Shown here: positions 21,491 to 32,945 of the stretch, piece after piece
Numbering within the stretch: position 1 is the first letter of the stretch
How the letters are laid out: the number at the start of each line of letters is the position of its first letter
The notes under the pieces: model-generated
What the model was told of the DNA's origin: nothing
Database searches by the model: none
The model's input: only the letters and a program-made list of their open reading frames with translations
Made by a program: the position numbers and the translations under genes
Source: Scleroderma bovista
Taxonomy: Eukaryota; Basidiomycota; Agaricomycetes; Boletales; Sclerodermataceae
Direction of reading: 5' to 3'
Assembly (NCBI GenBank): GCA_037178675.1
Contig: JAYMGJ010000182.1
Coordinates: forward strand, 1 to 64,000
DNA: 64,000 nucleotides

Positions 21491-21644
21491 TGAAACATGC
21501 TCCTTGCTACCTCCTGGAGTTTTGTTTGTTACTACACAAACTAGTATTCACCTGGCAATTGCTATGAATAAGTCACACAGTGAAGAAAGACACAAGGTAA
21601 AATTTATTGTCTGTAATCACAACCTTGGAACATGAAAGACTACA

Positions 21645-22612
21645 TCACAGTGAATCAAAGTAGGCCCGAACTGCTGCAATTGCTGCTTCAATGACCAGAT
21701 CTTCCACACCTAAAGTTCCAGTTTCCACAATCTGTTCTAGGAACTTCACCTTGCACTGTGGATTGAGTCCCTGAGGGTCTGGAAGCCCAGTAACATAGTC
21801 AAAGACAGCAGAAAGATGGAGTGGATTGGTGGGATGCAGAACTCGGTAAGCAACCTTGTTCCACCACACCTGTGCCCATACATCCTTGCAGATGCTATGC
21901 TTGGTAGAAGATCATTCCAACGATGGCATCAGGGATAATCCAGGAGCCACCACCCCTATACTCCTGCGTTCTATTTCAATCCTCTCACGAGCCTGTGCAA
22001 TAATCATGTACACTCGTAGGCCAAGACACTCAGCATCGAAAGCAGCAATATCACCCAGTGGAGTATGGATGAGCTGCTGTGTTGCAGAAGCAATCCATTT
22101 TGGAATGCCATACATTCGTGCCAGCTGTAGCCTTCGTGCAGGGCTTAGATTCAGCTCTTCAAGCCTATTGATCGCCCAGGTGATGCTTTCTTCTACAAGC
22201 CAAAACCTAGAAACCTTTAAGATGGCAATGAGAGCAGCTTCATCAAGCTGATTTGGCTGAGACCCACTATATATGGTATTAGTTCCAGTGGTGTTGATTC
22301 TATAGTAAGACTTACATGTGATACATCCAAGCACAAAACTGCTCAAACTCGGCCAATGTGATTCCCTCCAGTTTGACAGGATGATCATCTAATGCACCAT
22401 CATTAGGTACACCAGAGGGCATGGTTAGGATATTTTGACAGGCAGGAGAATGCAGCAAAAGAATTCCCCTGTGTACACGAAAGAGTGTGTACTCGGCCTG
22501 CATCAATGATCAAATCACATCAATGGCATACATAATCAGGAAAATACCTCCATACCTGAAAAACAATATTTCCATCATGAAAGTAAAATTTAGGATGTTT
22601 GTCTGGAGTCAT
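21645..22612 (-). pseudogene. Transposon gene 2: BTB/POZ domain protein with one TGA
   Basis: Exons on the minus strand: 22612-22556, 22497-22316 and 22266-21645. The first two encode a fungal BTB start (FYFHDGNIVFQ, then FRVHRGILLLHSP, then LAEFEQFCAWMY). The third encodes a C-terminal helical region typical of Agaricomycete BTB proteins, ending AAVRAYFDSL. One in-frame TGA lies at 21912-21914 where CGA (Arg) would fit; the frame is otherwise open to 21645. BTB domains mediate dimerisation and often cullin-3 binding. It is antisense to its neighbours and tail-to-tail with gene 1. The start could lie upstream of 22612. Confidence 0.75.
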
Positions 22613-22749
22613 CAGAATAACTGAAGATGGAAAAAGTGATGGGAGTAAGTCGTCAAGAAAATGAGGGACCAACTGTTGCACAGCATTACTTAATCAGTGG
22701 CAGCCCACCAATACTGTGAAGTTACAACCACCACCAAGTTGCTGTTTCC

Positions 22750-24762
22750 ATGTCACTTCCAGAATTACCTGATCATTCCTATGCATCTTGGCCAGCACAA
22801 GTGCTTCAAGCAAAAGCAAACTTGGATAGGACCTTTTTACATGCAACTCAAGCCTTGCAGACCCAAAGTGATGTTTCTCGTCTTCAATTCCACTATAATG
22901 CGATAGCTGTAGAGGCAGTGTCCATTTTGCATGCTCTAGAGGCATTAGCTCGACAGAACAACCAGAACAACCTGCTACTTGAATGGGTAGTAGAATGTAC
23001 TGTGCATTTTGGAACTCTTTTGTGTCAGCTGAGCGATGCTCAGAAGACTGCAATTGGACAGTAAGTCTTCCATCTACTAATCATCTAATCCACCCATCCA
23101 CCCATCTCTGACATCTCTGACATCCTGGCAGAGAGACATTGCACATCAGCTATATGCAGCCTATTGACACTGTGCATAATCGGTGTCCTGGGAGGCCTCA
23201 AAAGAGACCAAATATCGCATTGCTGCAGGTTGCAATGGCTCCAGGAAGGCATATTTCAGTCACAAAACTTGCTTGGCTGCTTGGAATTCATCGTCACACC
23301 CTGCGCTCTTACCTCAAAGAATATGATATTAACTATGGTCACACCTCGATATCTGATGGCAATCTTGACCAGCTGATTCAACACTTTCGGACCCTCAAAC
23401 CTCAGTCTGGAATCAGGTACCTATCAGGATCACTACATCGACATGGGCTACGTATTCAACGCAACCGTATCTCTGCCTCATTGCATTGAGTTGATCCACT
23501 AGGGAATGTTCTTCGCCAGCGGACTACCATTCATCGGCGTCAGTATCAGGTTCCACGGCCCAATGCTGTATGGCATCTGGATGGTCACCATAAACTTATT
23601 CACTGGGGAATCGTAATCCATGGCATTGTTGATGGATATTGTCGTACAGTAAGTGTCGGTTGTTTATCCCTAGACAATGTTTTGATTTATATTAGGTTGT
23701 TGGGCTGGAGGCACACATAGACAACAGGGCAGCAACTGTGCTAAAAACCTTCCAGCATGCCATTGACCAATATGGTTTACCATCCCGTGTACGTGGTGAC
23801 CGAGGAGGGGAGAACAAAGATGTCTCTGTCTTCATGATTATGACTCGTGGTCGCAATCGTGGCAGTTTCATGTGGGGAAAGTAAGTAACTGTTGCTCCAA
23901 ATATGATTGGATAGAATGATTGAAAATTTAGATCAACACATAACACCCGTATTGAACGTACCTGGGTGGAGGTTGGTGCTCGCTTTGCACGTCAATGGAG
24001 GGCCTTCTTTCTACGACTGGAACGCTGTCACCAACTAGATCGCTACAATCCTGAACACTTGTGGCTCCTGCATCATTTATTTTTAAATGAGATTAATCAG
24101 GACTGCATAACCTTTTGCGAGGAATGGAATGCCCATCCAATTTCTGGAGAAGGACACAATCAAAGTCCAAATGTAAGCAGTTAGATATCTATCCATCATA
24201 TTTTTTACCTATATTCTCTTAGGACCTGTGTTTCACAGGGCAGCTAGAGCATGGCCTTTACACCTCACATGAGGTGACAATTCACCCAGAGGTTATTCAA
24301 TATTATCTTGGCTCAGCTATACAATCATCGACATCCACACAAGTATCCTCAAGTTCAGATATGGATGACGAAGAGTGGGAAGATGTTCCTCCTGAAACCA
24401 CTGATTTTGCAATGGTTGCCTCATTAATTGCTGATGAACAGGCAGCACAATTTTTAAATGAAGGGGCTCAAGCTCCTGAAGATCAAAATCCATTTAATCA
24501 CATTGATGCTGAGGCAGTTTTCAAACAGGCCTTGGAGGAGGTGGAGGCAATTGAATATATACCTTCAGGTCTGGGCATGTTGCAGGAAGAATGGGACGAA
24601 GATGGTTATCCAGAGATTGAAGTCATTTCTGGCAGAAAGCGAGGGAAACAAGACCTTACAATTATGTTGCCTGATTTCATCTGGCGACCAAGAGCAATCA
24701 GGTGGTGCCAGGCCCTTACTGTTTTGTACCAAACATTAGATGTTGTTATGGATACAGAGTAA
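22750..24762 (+). pseudogene. Transposon gene 3: rve-fold DDE transposase (IS3EU-like), one TGA
   Basis: Exons 22750-23060, 23132-23648, 23696-23880, 23932-24172, 24223-24762 join to 598 codons. A helix-turn-helix-like stretch (ISVTKLAWLLGIHRHTLRSY, residues about 139-158) precedes the catalytic core. Candidate acidic residues are the D in AVWHLDGHHK, the D in RVRGDRGGEN and the E in NTRIERTW, as in retroviral-type integrase folds; WGIVIHGIVDGY is also typical. The C-terminal exon is acidic. A single TGA at 23487-23489 precedes the core where CGA fits, so the copy is inactive unless this is read through. The start is the first Met giving the full N-terminal exon. Confidence 0.85.
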
Positions 24763-24944
24763 CTAGTTGTGTAGATTATATGTGTTCGTATGGCATGGTG
24801 GCTCTTGAATAGTTTAGTTGGAGTGTGAGAACTTTTACTTCGCTGCATTCGTTTTCATCCCTCACCTGGCCAACCTTTTTCTCATCCTAATACAACACCC
24901 TACAATCCTTTATTATCCCTTGCATTCTTTAATACCTGTCTATC

Positions 24945-26671
24945 ATGGTAAAAAGGTCCAGAAGTGTGGCCTTTTCATCCTCAGAAAATCCATACTCCTT
25001 GACGATGCAGCATCAGTCATCTGACTCAATGGTTGCATCGGTGTTGGCCAAGGTTATTCCCTCAAATTTCTCTTATCATCCTTCAGCATCATCTTCTGGG
25101 GGTGCCTTATCAAGTTCCTCCCATCGCAGTGGACTTCCTAAGGCTCGTATTCCCAAGAGGTCGACTCAACCTCGAGCAGGTTCCACTTCATTTTCACATG
25201 CTCTTAGTCAGGCAAAAATGGAAACGAACAAAGGCCTAAAGGGAAAGGGAAGATTGGCAAGTGGTCAAAAGAAGAATGTGAGTTTCTGTCTGCCAAGTCA
25301 ACGACTAATTTTACTTACTCCACCCTTTAGGGTCGACCAAAGGACATCAAGTTTGAGGTGTCACGGATCATCGTTCTCCCTTGTGGAATAAGGGCAGTAA
25401 GTCTATTTTAGCTTATGTCCTATTTTGAATTTACAATCTATGGGTTTCAGCCTACAGGTGATGTCAATGAGAATAACCTTGAAGCAACTGGTTCAGATCT
25501 TCAGTGCCTCTTTCCAACCTTGAAGCAAACTCATCTTGATCATGGGGATTTAAATCGTCTTGAAACAATGGGTTTGGCTTGCACTGACCTTCGTCATCGT
25601 TATATTGTCAATCGTAATTGGACTTACTCTCTGTTTGAAAAGTCCCTCCTTCGTAATGTGCTTCCTCAGCACCTTTTCACATATCTTGATGGTCTTCCAA
25701 AGGTGGGTCTGTTGCATAAGATCCATGCCTGTCTTTTGATGGCTAACTGGTCTTTAGATTGTGAACGATAATTATGATGCCATGGAAAGTACCGATGACC
25801 AGCAATACTTACCTCCCTTGGTTCTTTGTGAGAAGAATCAGAATACCTTCTCTCTCGTCAGTGGAAAAGATTACTTTACTGGGGAAGACATCTACACAAC
25901 GATGAAAGGTGGAAAGCGTCAAGCACATGAAGAACGAGTCATTGTTTTAGGTAAGCTGTCACCCTTTGCTTAGTCTTCTGCTAACTGGGAACATATGCTA
26001 CTTAGCCACACGAAAGACTATACCGAGGGTCATTCTTGCGAGATGGGCCCAAAGAGCTGCTGTTTTCAAAGGCAAGGGAAAGGCCACTAGTCTGACTGCC
26101 TCCTTGAATGGTTCAGATAGTGAGGATAGTGAGGATCATGGAGGTGATGATGGTGGAGACAATATTGGTTCTTCAGACTTTGAGCTACCAAAAGCTGATT
26201 CTGATTCCGAGCTTGATACTGTAAGTCATGACAGGTTCAAGGCATTAATCGTCATGATAACCCTTTATACTTCATATTAGCCACTTGCAGTTCGTCGTTC
26301 CAAACGCCAGTGTACAATCAGTAAGTCATGTAGTATATTGTCTATATGAGTTCAGTTTACGATTATTTATTGATGCAGGTAGTGCAGTAGCTGGACCTTC
26401 TTCATCAGCTGCTGCTATTTATCTCACTTCCAATGACTCTTCGGACATTGGCTCCGACATTTTCATCCCTTCGTCACCTGAATTATCACCTGCATTGCCA
26501 CCAGCTACTGTCACCACCTTGGATGCACCAACGAGTGCACCTTGTGCTCCTGTGACTTCTACTACTAGGAGTCCAACAGCCAGTCCTACTACTCGTCCAC
26601 CCTTTTTGGGATCATTTAAAATGGATGAGTCAGTAAATCCATGGAAGGTGAATCATGAATTTCATTTCTAG
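24945..26671 (+). CDS. Transposon gene 4: Ser-rich/acidic protein, 7 exons, unknown
   Basis: Exons 24945-25277, 25331-25396, 25451-25702, 25758-25950, 26006-26220, 26281-26320, 26379-26671 join to 463 residues with no stop. The N-terminus is Ser/basic-rich with KR clusters. A central globular part includes FEVSRIIVLPCGIRA and a conserved-looking RNWTYSLFEKSLL. Then comes an acidic run (GSDSEDSEDHGGDDGG), a basic RRSKRQC and a Ser/Thr/Pro-rich tail. This looks like a nuclear DNA- or chromatin-associated accessory protein, but that is inference from composition. It may help transposition or carry a self-regulatory role. Promoter and terminator not resolved. Confidence 0.75.
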
Positions 26672-26676
26672 TTGCA

Positions 26677-26870
26677 TACTACTATGATACCTACACTCTC
26701 TCATTCCGAACACCCCATCATCATTTCCTCACTCATAAATCATTGCATACCTTTCTACTCTTCGTAGCATACTACTATAATACCTACACTCTCTCATTCC
26801 ACCCTACCACTCATTCCTTCAATATGGACCACCATCATCGCTTCACTCATAAATCATCACATACCTTCAT
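26677..26870. repeat. Tandem duplication, about 90-100 bp, two copies
   Basis: CATACTACTATGATACC and CATACTACTATAATACC start two imperfect copies sharing CTACACTCTCTCATTCC and CACTCATAAATCAT. Between gene 4 and the right TIR. Confidence 0.7.
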
Positions 26871-27029
26871 CTTATAATATCTTCTTCGTGCAGACTACTT
26901 GGTCACCGACACTTACATACTAAACCTCTGACCCCCTGGCATCAATTGTTTACTACATATTACTAGCCTTTTAATACATGCATTTCTTGTAGCATTTGTG
27001 TGATGATTATTGCACAACTTGTACATCAT

Positions 27030-27259
27030 AACTACTAAGTAGGTTACATTTGGTGTAAGTACTACTTTACATTCGGCATAAGTGGTTTACATTCGGCATA
27101 AGTGGTTTATATTCGGCATAAGTAGATTGTCCCATCCAGCAAAAGTATTTTACATTTGGCATAAGTGGTTTACATTCAGCATAAGTCATTTAGACTTGTT
27201 TTTGGGGTAAATAAATGTTTATTCAGGGTAAATAATTTTTGTACAAATCGAACTTCATA
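27030..27259 (-). repeat. Right TIR of the 8.1-kb transposon
   Basis: Reverse complement of the left TIR, with about three to four GGTTTACATTCGGCATAAGT units and the shared GATTGTCCCATCCAGC word. It ends CGAACTTCATA, then TSD AATATG. Confidence 0.92.
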
Positions 27260-27289
27260 AATATGCAGATCTTTGCAACCCAAACTTAC

Positions 27290-28635
27290 ATAGGCGCATA
27301 CAGATGATAGCAGAACTTCCAGGATGGATTGATAATTTTGAGGAAATAAGTCTATAATTGGTTCACTACCTCTGCACTTGCGAACAAGGTAGTGCCCAAG
27401 CATTGAAAGAATGGTGGTTCATCTGAACGGTTTCTAAACCCAACTATATAATGACAATGAGGCTGATGGCTTGTTTGAAGGGCCTGTACTTCGTCCGTAA
27501 CCTGTGAATGGAAGTCCTGAATAAATGTAGTTGAAGAGTGTTCTTACACACCAGCAAAATGATACCAGACCCTGAAGTCAACATAGTTGCCATATGGTTA
27601 GTTGAACAACATTCAAGTCCTCATTTGACAGGTTGCCCCACCAATGCAGAACGGATAGTCAGCTGGACCATAAAGTTTGTCACATTGGAAGAAACCAGGG
27701 TTTGGCTGCTGCCAGTACCCAGCTGTGTATATAAAAGGTTCTTCAGCGAGGCACACTCATCCAAGATGATGATCCATGCGATGGGAAAAACATTTTCGAA
27801 GTATTTCGCTAAGTAGTCAATCCCTTTTTTGAAAAAGTATTCTTCATACAAGACGGACATGCCGTGGTGATCAATCATAGTGGAATCAATGGCACCCAGT
27901 GGGACTCCTACTGGTCAGGTGTTGAGTATCATGGAGTACTTTGGTTCCTCGAAGTTGTAATCTACTCCTTTCATGAAACGAAACTTTTCAGGCTTTGATG
28001 CGACGGATTGTCCAGGCACTGAACTGATATTCGCCAAGCTTGCAGTTGATCATGTGTGATAAACTGGAGGTTTGCTGGCATTGATGGCAATGAAACTGGC
28101 CCATCCTGCCAACAAAATGTCTTATTAGTGTTGTCATGTATAATATGGCATGAAAACTTACTGTGACACGACATAAAAGCTTCCCAGTGATGCCATCCAA
28201 GGCAGTATACATACCGACTTGTTTCCACCCTGGCAGCGGCACAAACAAGTCAACTGCCATTGCTGGATTCCCCAGAATTCCATCATGCTGGTAATAAGAT
28301 GCTGTATTACTTTTCATCATGAATGCCATACATGAATGAGACTCACAACATAGATGGGAAGAGGTTTGGACACAGGTGCCTCCCTCTCCACGTAAGCAAT
28401 TATAATGTAGTTATCGGGAATGCATCCAAGAGAAAAAATCTGCCAATTCATATTGACATTAGTGCAGCTATCTGTGAGTAAGGGCCAAGAAATCAACACG
28501 AACATTGGAGTACCAGGGCCCAATGGTAGCATTGGCCCCTAGGCATTCTGGGATGTAAATGTACCCCAGCTGGTAGGATCCCTGGACTAGATAGAACGTG
28601 CCATAAGGTGTGTTGAGACAAGGTTAGAGAAAACT
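27290..28635 (-). pseudogene. 5' exons of the eroded gene split by the transposon
   Basis: Several minus-strand blocks with GT..AG boundaries. One at about 28635-28345 has YIYIPECLGANATIGPWY then, after a frameshift, DNYIIIAYVEREAPVSK. One at 28288-28162 has AVDLFVPLPGWKQVGM, and one at about 28108-27985. Further blocks lie at 27880-27620 (DSTMIDHHGMSVLYEEYFF) and 27430-27290. The last ends at a donor GTAAGTTTGG (27289) just outside the transposon. Stops and frameshifts show decay. I do not recognise the family; it could be a host gene or part of an older transposon. Confidence 0.45.
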
Positions 28636-29026
28636 CACAGTTTGTGCTGCTGCCAGACTCCATGATAGGCAATCTGGATTGGAAAGGTAGACAATTTGAG
28701 TCCCTTTCAATTTATATCAGCAAAGAAACCAATCATCTTAATGCAGAACTTACTGCAGTTAACCATCTGGGCTGCAAGATGCGACACTGGTTTCCCATTT
28801 GTAAATGGGGATCAATTAATAGTGTTTGGTTTAGTGTAATGTAATGACTTTCATTTGATCAGACTCCAGTGTGAGTGCCTCAAGGCGGCCTCACTGAGTA
28901 TTCACAAGCGCATAGCGTAATTGCCTTCTGCTGATCTGGCTTATCTTTACCAACTATAGTAGCCCAATTATACACTTACAGTATTTACAGAAGTACTAGC
29001 AATAATATTACAGTCATTTGCTCACA
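28636..29026. other. No gene seen
   Basis: AT-rich interval with short ORFs only, between the eroded gene and Copia fragment C. Confidence 0.4.
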
Positions 29027-29689
29027 GTATTGCTGAGAACCAGAGCAAGCGAAAGATCAAGATCCTATGTGATGACAAGGGAGGGGAGTATATGAGCAAC
29101 ACCTTCATCGATTTCACCACCCACTGTGGCATTCTTCGCCAGCATACTGTCAGGAATCGACCCCAGCAGAATGGAGTTGCAGAGTGTGCTAACAGGCTTC
29201 TATCTGAGCAGATCACTGCAATGTTGGATGAGTCTGGCCTTCCCAAAGGCCTCTGGGGTGATTGGCTTTCTTCTCTGGTCCATGTCTGGAATAGGTGTCC
29301 CACTGAGGCTGTCAAGGATGCTACTGCCTATGAACTGTGGCATGGGTGCAAGCCTGATGTCTCCCACCTTCGAGTTTGGGGCTGTACTGCCTATGTGCAT
29401 GTACAGAAGGACAAGAAGCGCCCTCTGGAGTCCCACATGGAGAAGTGTGTCTTTCTAGGTCATCCTGAGGGTTAGAAAGGCTGGAAATTCTATAATTCCA
29501 CTTCTAAGCGCACCCTTATCTCTGAATGGGCTGATTTCAACAAAAGGTACTTTCCTATGTCCAAAAGATCACCCTTACCCTCCCACCCTCCCCCTACTGC
29601 TCCTGCTGTTGTCCCACCTTCACCCCCTGTTGAATACTACAACCCTGGTGCGACTCTGCACTCTGAGAGCGAATGCAATGAGGTACAGG
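29027..29689 (+). pseudogene. Copia fragment C: integrase part of Pol
   Basis: Begins abruptly inside the integrase core (KIKILCDDKGGEYM) and runs through QQNGVAECANR and the C-terminal integrase region to the linker before reverse transcriptase (NPGATL). It closely matches element B at 48840-49490. It has one TAG at about 29474 where B has Tyr (TAC). It is cut on the right by the LTR at 29690. Both ends are truncated, so this is a dead fragment. Confidence 0.9.
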
Positions 29690-29916
29690 TGTTCAGATAA
29701 ACCACAAAGGAGCACACTAGTGCCAAGTGTCAGAGACTGAAGAGAAGAGACTCTGTGCACGAAAATTTCAACTATACAAACAAAGCAAACAAAGAGAAAC
29801 ATAGGAAAACACAAGCCACAAATCATGTGATCCACTAATAAAGGAAGGAGCTGAAGTAATCACCCAAAAAGGCGTCCATAAGCACAATAAGAGTGCACAA
29901 ACACTCAATACCAACA
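29690..29916 (-). mobile_element. Copia-2 LTR (short form) truncating fragment C
   Basis: 227 bp, ends TG..CA on the minus strand. The flanks (ACAGG and GTTCT) are not duplicated, and fragment C does not resume to the right. I infer a later deletion or recombination rather than a clean insertion. Confidence 0.9.
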
Positions 29917-30056
29917 GTTCTTTGACCCAGGTTCTTTCTATTGGCAGGTTGGGAGCATTGTAACCAATGTCATATTATGGCATTTACTAGCTCAATTAGC
30001 ATAAAACAAAAGCAGTAATCAATTGTGATGTACTAACATCTAAATAAAACATCTGA

Positions 30057-30540
30057 TCAAAATTGTACTAGTCCAAATCCACCTCCAAATGGTCGTGCTT
30101 TTCGATGTTGACATCCACTGCTTGCATCACCCTCCTGGACAGATATGATGTCAAATTGACACTCCACTTGCCAGATAGCAGACTTACCATGCATCTTGTG
30201 CTGAGTGGTGTAACCTCAGCACCTCACCTCGCCATGATACGAGTCGCTTGATATTTTCTCAACAAGTCTGAGGATGCTTTGGTAAATGGACCCATAGTTC
30301 TTGCCCAAGAAGAGCGGCATATGCTTTCCCTGACCATCCTTTGCAAAGCCGTCCAGCACACAGTTATACTACAAAGATCATTAGCACATGAAACAACATT
30401 AATTTAAATAATTACCGCTATGCCAACCAAAGCAAGGCACTGAAAAGGAATGTGCTGGCAGAAAATATCAGGGCATTGTTGTGCAATATGATAGGTACTT
30501 GTATAAAAAAAATCAATGATGAGGTGTTTGAGGGCAGGAT
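30057..30540 (-). pseudogene. DUF6532-like gene fragment
   Basis: The minus-strand exon at 30540-30416 reads PALKHLIIDFFYTSTYHIAQ..FQCLALVGIA. A GT..AG intron follows, then an exon starting YNCVLDGFAKDGQGKHMPLF and running to a stop at 30057-30059. The pattern of an 'HP.LK.LI.D.F' helix followed by 'AL...A...CL..' is what I recall of DUF6532, a domain common in Agaricomycetes with unknown function. One TGA interrupts it near 30222, inside a 33-bp piece matching the head of the 174-bp tRNA-like unit. The N-terminal part is cut off by the LTR at 30541. Confidence 0.55.
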
Positions 30541-30819
30541 TGTTGGTATTGAGTGTTTGTGCACTCTTGTGGTGTTGTGTGGCACATTTCCAGTGATTAC
30601 CTCAGCTGTTTCCTTTCCAGGTTGATCAGGTGATTTGTGGCTATTGTGTTACACTGTTTTTCCTTGTTTGCTTTGTTTGTATAGTTGAAATTTTCGTGCC
30701 CAGAGTCTCTTCTCTTCAGTCTCTGACACTGGGCACTAGGTCTGTATCCTGTAGCTATCCTCTTCTCTTCAGTCTCTGACACTGTGCACTAGAGTGCTCC
30801 TTTGTGGTTTATTTTAACA
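30541..30819 (+). repeat. 5' LTR of element E (long form)
   Basis: 279 bp, TGTTGGTATTGAGTG..TTTTAACA. Contains both copies of the internal TCTCTGACACTGKGCAC repeat. Confidence 0.95.
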
Positions 30820-30831
30820 GGTTATGGGCCC
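30820..30831 (+). promoter_or_regulatory. Primer-binding site of element E, one mismatch
   Basis: GGTTATGGGCCC against GGTTATGAGCCC in elements A, B and D. Confidence 0.8.
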
Positions 30832-30989
30832 TGCGCTCCAGGAACTTTAGGACTACTTTTTAGACTGCCCTCCTGCTCTTGCGCGACTTTTTACTCCTGC
30901 TACATTGATTTCCACTCTGTCTCTCTTTGTCCCACAGCCAGAACTCGCTCTCCAGTCCTTCTATTGCACCCTCAGCCCTTCCTGTCCTC

Positions 30990-31930
30990 ATGGCCAACGA
31001 CTCTACCAGTTCTTCAACTCCTACCTTTGAGAAACTCTCCTCCTCCAACTACTCGACCTGAAAGGGGGAAATGAAGGCCTTCCTGCGTACCAAAGGCCTT
31101 TGGACCATTGTCAGTGGTGCTGAAAAGCGCCCTGATGATTCCCATGCAGATCTCCAGGCCAAATGGGACCTTAGAGCTGACAAGGCTGCAGGCCAGCTCT
31201 ACCTTTCGCTTTCTGCTGAGCAGAGGACCCATATAGACGCTGTCCAGGACGACCCTGTGAGGATGTGGTTCACCCTTGAATCCCTCCACCTTCAACAGCG
31301 CCCAGGAGCTTGCTTTAACACCTGGGACGACTTCTTTTCAATCAGGAAGAAGCAGGACGAGTCCCTGACTTCTCTCATCACTAGGATTGAGGATTCTATG
31401 ACTAAGATTCAGCAACTGCGCCCCAAGGACCCTGCCACTACTTATACCATCAAAGACCTCGATAATGAGTTCATCTGCATGGCTATGGTGCGCTCTCTTG
31501 GCGATGAGTACTCCCATTTTGCGTCCTCTCTACTCTTATTCCAGTCTTTGGAGAAGGAGAGACTCAAGGAGGCATTCCTGGCAGAGGAATTACAGTGCAA
31601 GTGTCGTCCTGAGTCCACTACTGGGTCTGAAGCCGTCCTGTTCGCCTCTGGTACCTCTTGCAAGTGCCCTCCCTCTGTATCCTGCTCCTTTTGCGAATAC
31701 TTCAATCATTGTGTCCACAAGTGCCAGAACTTGGTCAAGGCTAAGTCTAACTACTTGTCACAGAACGGCAGACGCTTCAAAAAGGGTGGTGACACTGCCA
31801 ACAAGGCCTCTGACGCATCAAGCTCCTCCCAGCAACCTGCTGACTCGTCCTCTGGCTCCCAGTCCGCTTCTCAGGCCATGGAATTCGCTGGAAATGCAAG
31901 TCTTCATTCCTTTGACCCCTCCTCAAGGCT
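30990..31930 (+). pseudogene. gag: Gag of element E, stop at codon 23
   Basis: ATG at 30990 (MANDSTSSSTPTFEKL). It is homologous to the gag of B over about 310 codons: the Ty1/Copia gag (UBN2-type) core and a zinc knuckle CSFCEYFNHCVHKC. A TGA at about 31060 replaces the Trp of STWKGEMKAF in B. The frame stays open beyond the homology to 32132, but residues past about 310 come from unrelated sequence. Nucleocapsid-type protein, not functional here. Confidence 0.9.
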
Positions 31931-32022
31931 GGCCTACCTCTCAGCCTTGATGAGACCACTGCCATTGTGGAAGACATTGGCAGACAACTTGTCACTACCA
32001 AATCACAGACACCTCACTTGCA

Positions 32023-32370
32023 GGATTAGATATATGGAAAGGATTCTACTTCATTGCAATTCATCTCTCACTAAGCCTCAAAGGAGGGGGGAGAGGCAGC
32101 AGGCAGGAGGGGGGGGGTGGGAGACTCAGTGATGGATTAGATATATGGAAAGAATTCTACTTCCTTGCAACTTATCTTTCACCAAGTCTCAAAGGAGGGG
32201 TGGAGGCAGCAGATGGCAGGTGGTAGGGGGTGCTGGGGAAACTTGGTGGTGGATTAGATATATGAAAAGGATTCTACTTCATTGCAACCTATCATTCACC
32301 AAGCCTTGAAGGAGGGAGGAGGGGCTTGGGAGACTTGGCAGTGGATTAGATATATGGAAAGGATTCTATC
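32023..32370. repeat. Tandem repeat, 92-117-bp unit, about 3 copies
   Basis: Units start GGATTAGATATATGGAAAGG at 32023, 32134, 32251 and 32343 (partial). Each has a CACCAAGCCTC-like middle and a G-rich tail that varies in length. Confidence 0.9.
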
Positions 32371-32945
32371 AGTGTGTGATTTATTGTGACTCTACCATCA
32401 CAGCAAACTCTGAAAGTTATCCAGGCCATTACTTTAATACAACTTATCTTCCACCAGACCTCAAATTTTTCCACATTTTGTGGAACAGCAAGTATTCCAA
32501 GATTTGAGGAGGGGGGTGTGGGACCCACCCACTACTGACCCCCTCCCTCATATATATTTTGAGGGCTAAAATCGTTGATAGAGATATCCACCATGATGAT
32601 ATCACTGGTATCAGAGTAAGCTCTTACAGAGACATGGGCAGTTGCATGGTATGGAACTATTTAGTGGTAAGCTGTGATTCTATTTCTGATTGCTTGTGTT
32701 TGGGATATTGGGTCTGATTCAGCGGATGCAGCTGCCCTAGGAGCTGGGCTTGATCTGTCCAGTTTTTTAGAGACCAGATGGACAATTGAATCTTCCCCCA
32801 GTGCAGCTCAGACCTACCAGTCAGTTTTTTATTTATTTTTCATGTGCAATCTGATTGTTTCACTTGTGCAGATGCAATCATCCAGGAACTATTGTTTATA
32901 ACCAGTGCATCAATATCTGCCTTCAACATGCTGTTGATTTTAGAT
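32371..32945. other. No gene seen
   Basis: Short ORFs only. Spacer between two tandem arrays. Confidence 0.4.

Larger units (their letters stand above)
19154..27259 (+). mobile_element. 8.1-kb TIR DNA transposon, IS3EU/rve-like, four genes
   Basis: Exact 6-bp target duplication AATATG at 19148-19153 and 27260-27265. The ends are inverted repeats of about 230-250 bp beginning TATGAAGTTCGATTTGTAC. Inside are four spliced genes: an oxygenase-like gene (+), a BTB gene (-), an rve-fold DDE transposase (+) and an acidic basic-tailed protein (+). The transposase resembles the integrase-core proteins that Repbase, as I recall, calls IS3EU; I believe that group makes 6-bp duplications, which fits. 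Two genes are intact and two carry one TGA each, so the copy is fairly young. It lies in an intron of an older gene. Confidence 0.9.
30541..31930 (+). mobile_element. Truncated Copia-2 element E (5' LTR, PBS, gag)
   Basis: 5' LTR 30541-30819, primer-binding site, and gag up to about 31930, then an abrupt change to unrelated sequence and a tandem repeat. No protease, pol or 3' LTR. Inserted next to, and cutting, the DUF6532-like fragment. Confidence 0.9.
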
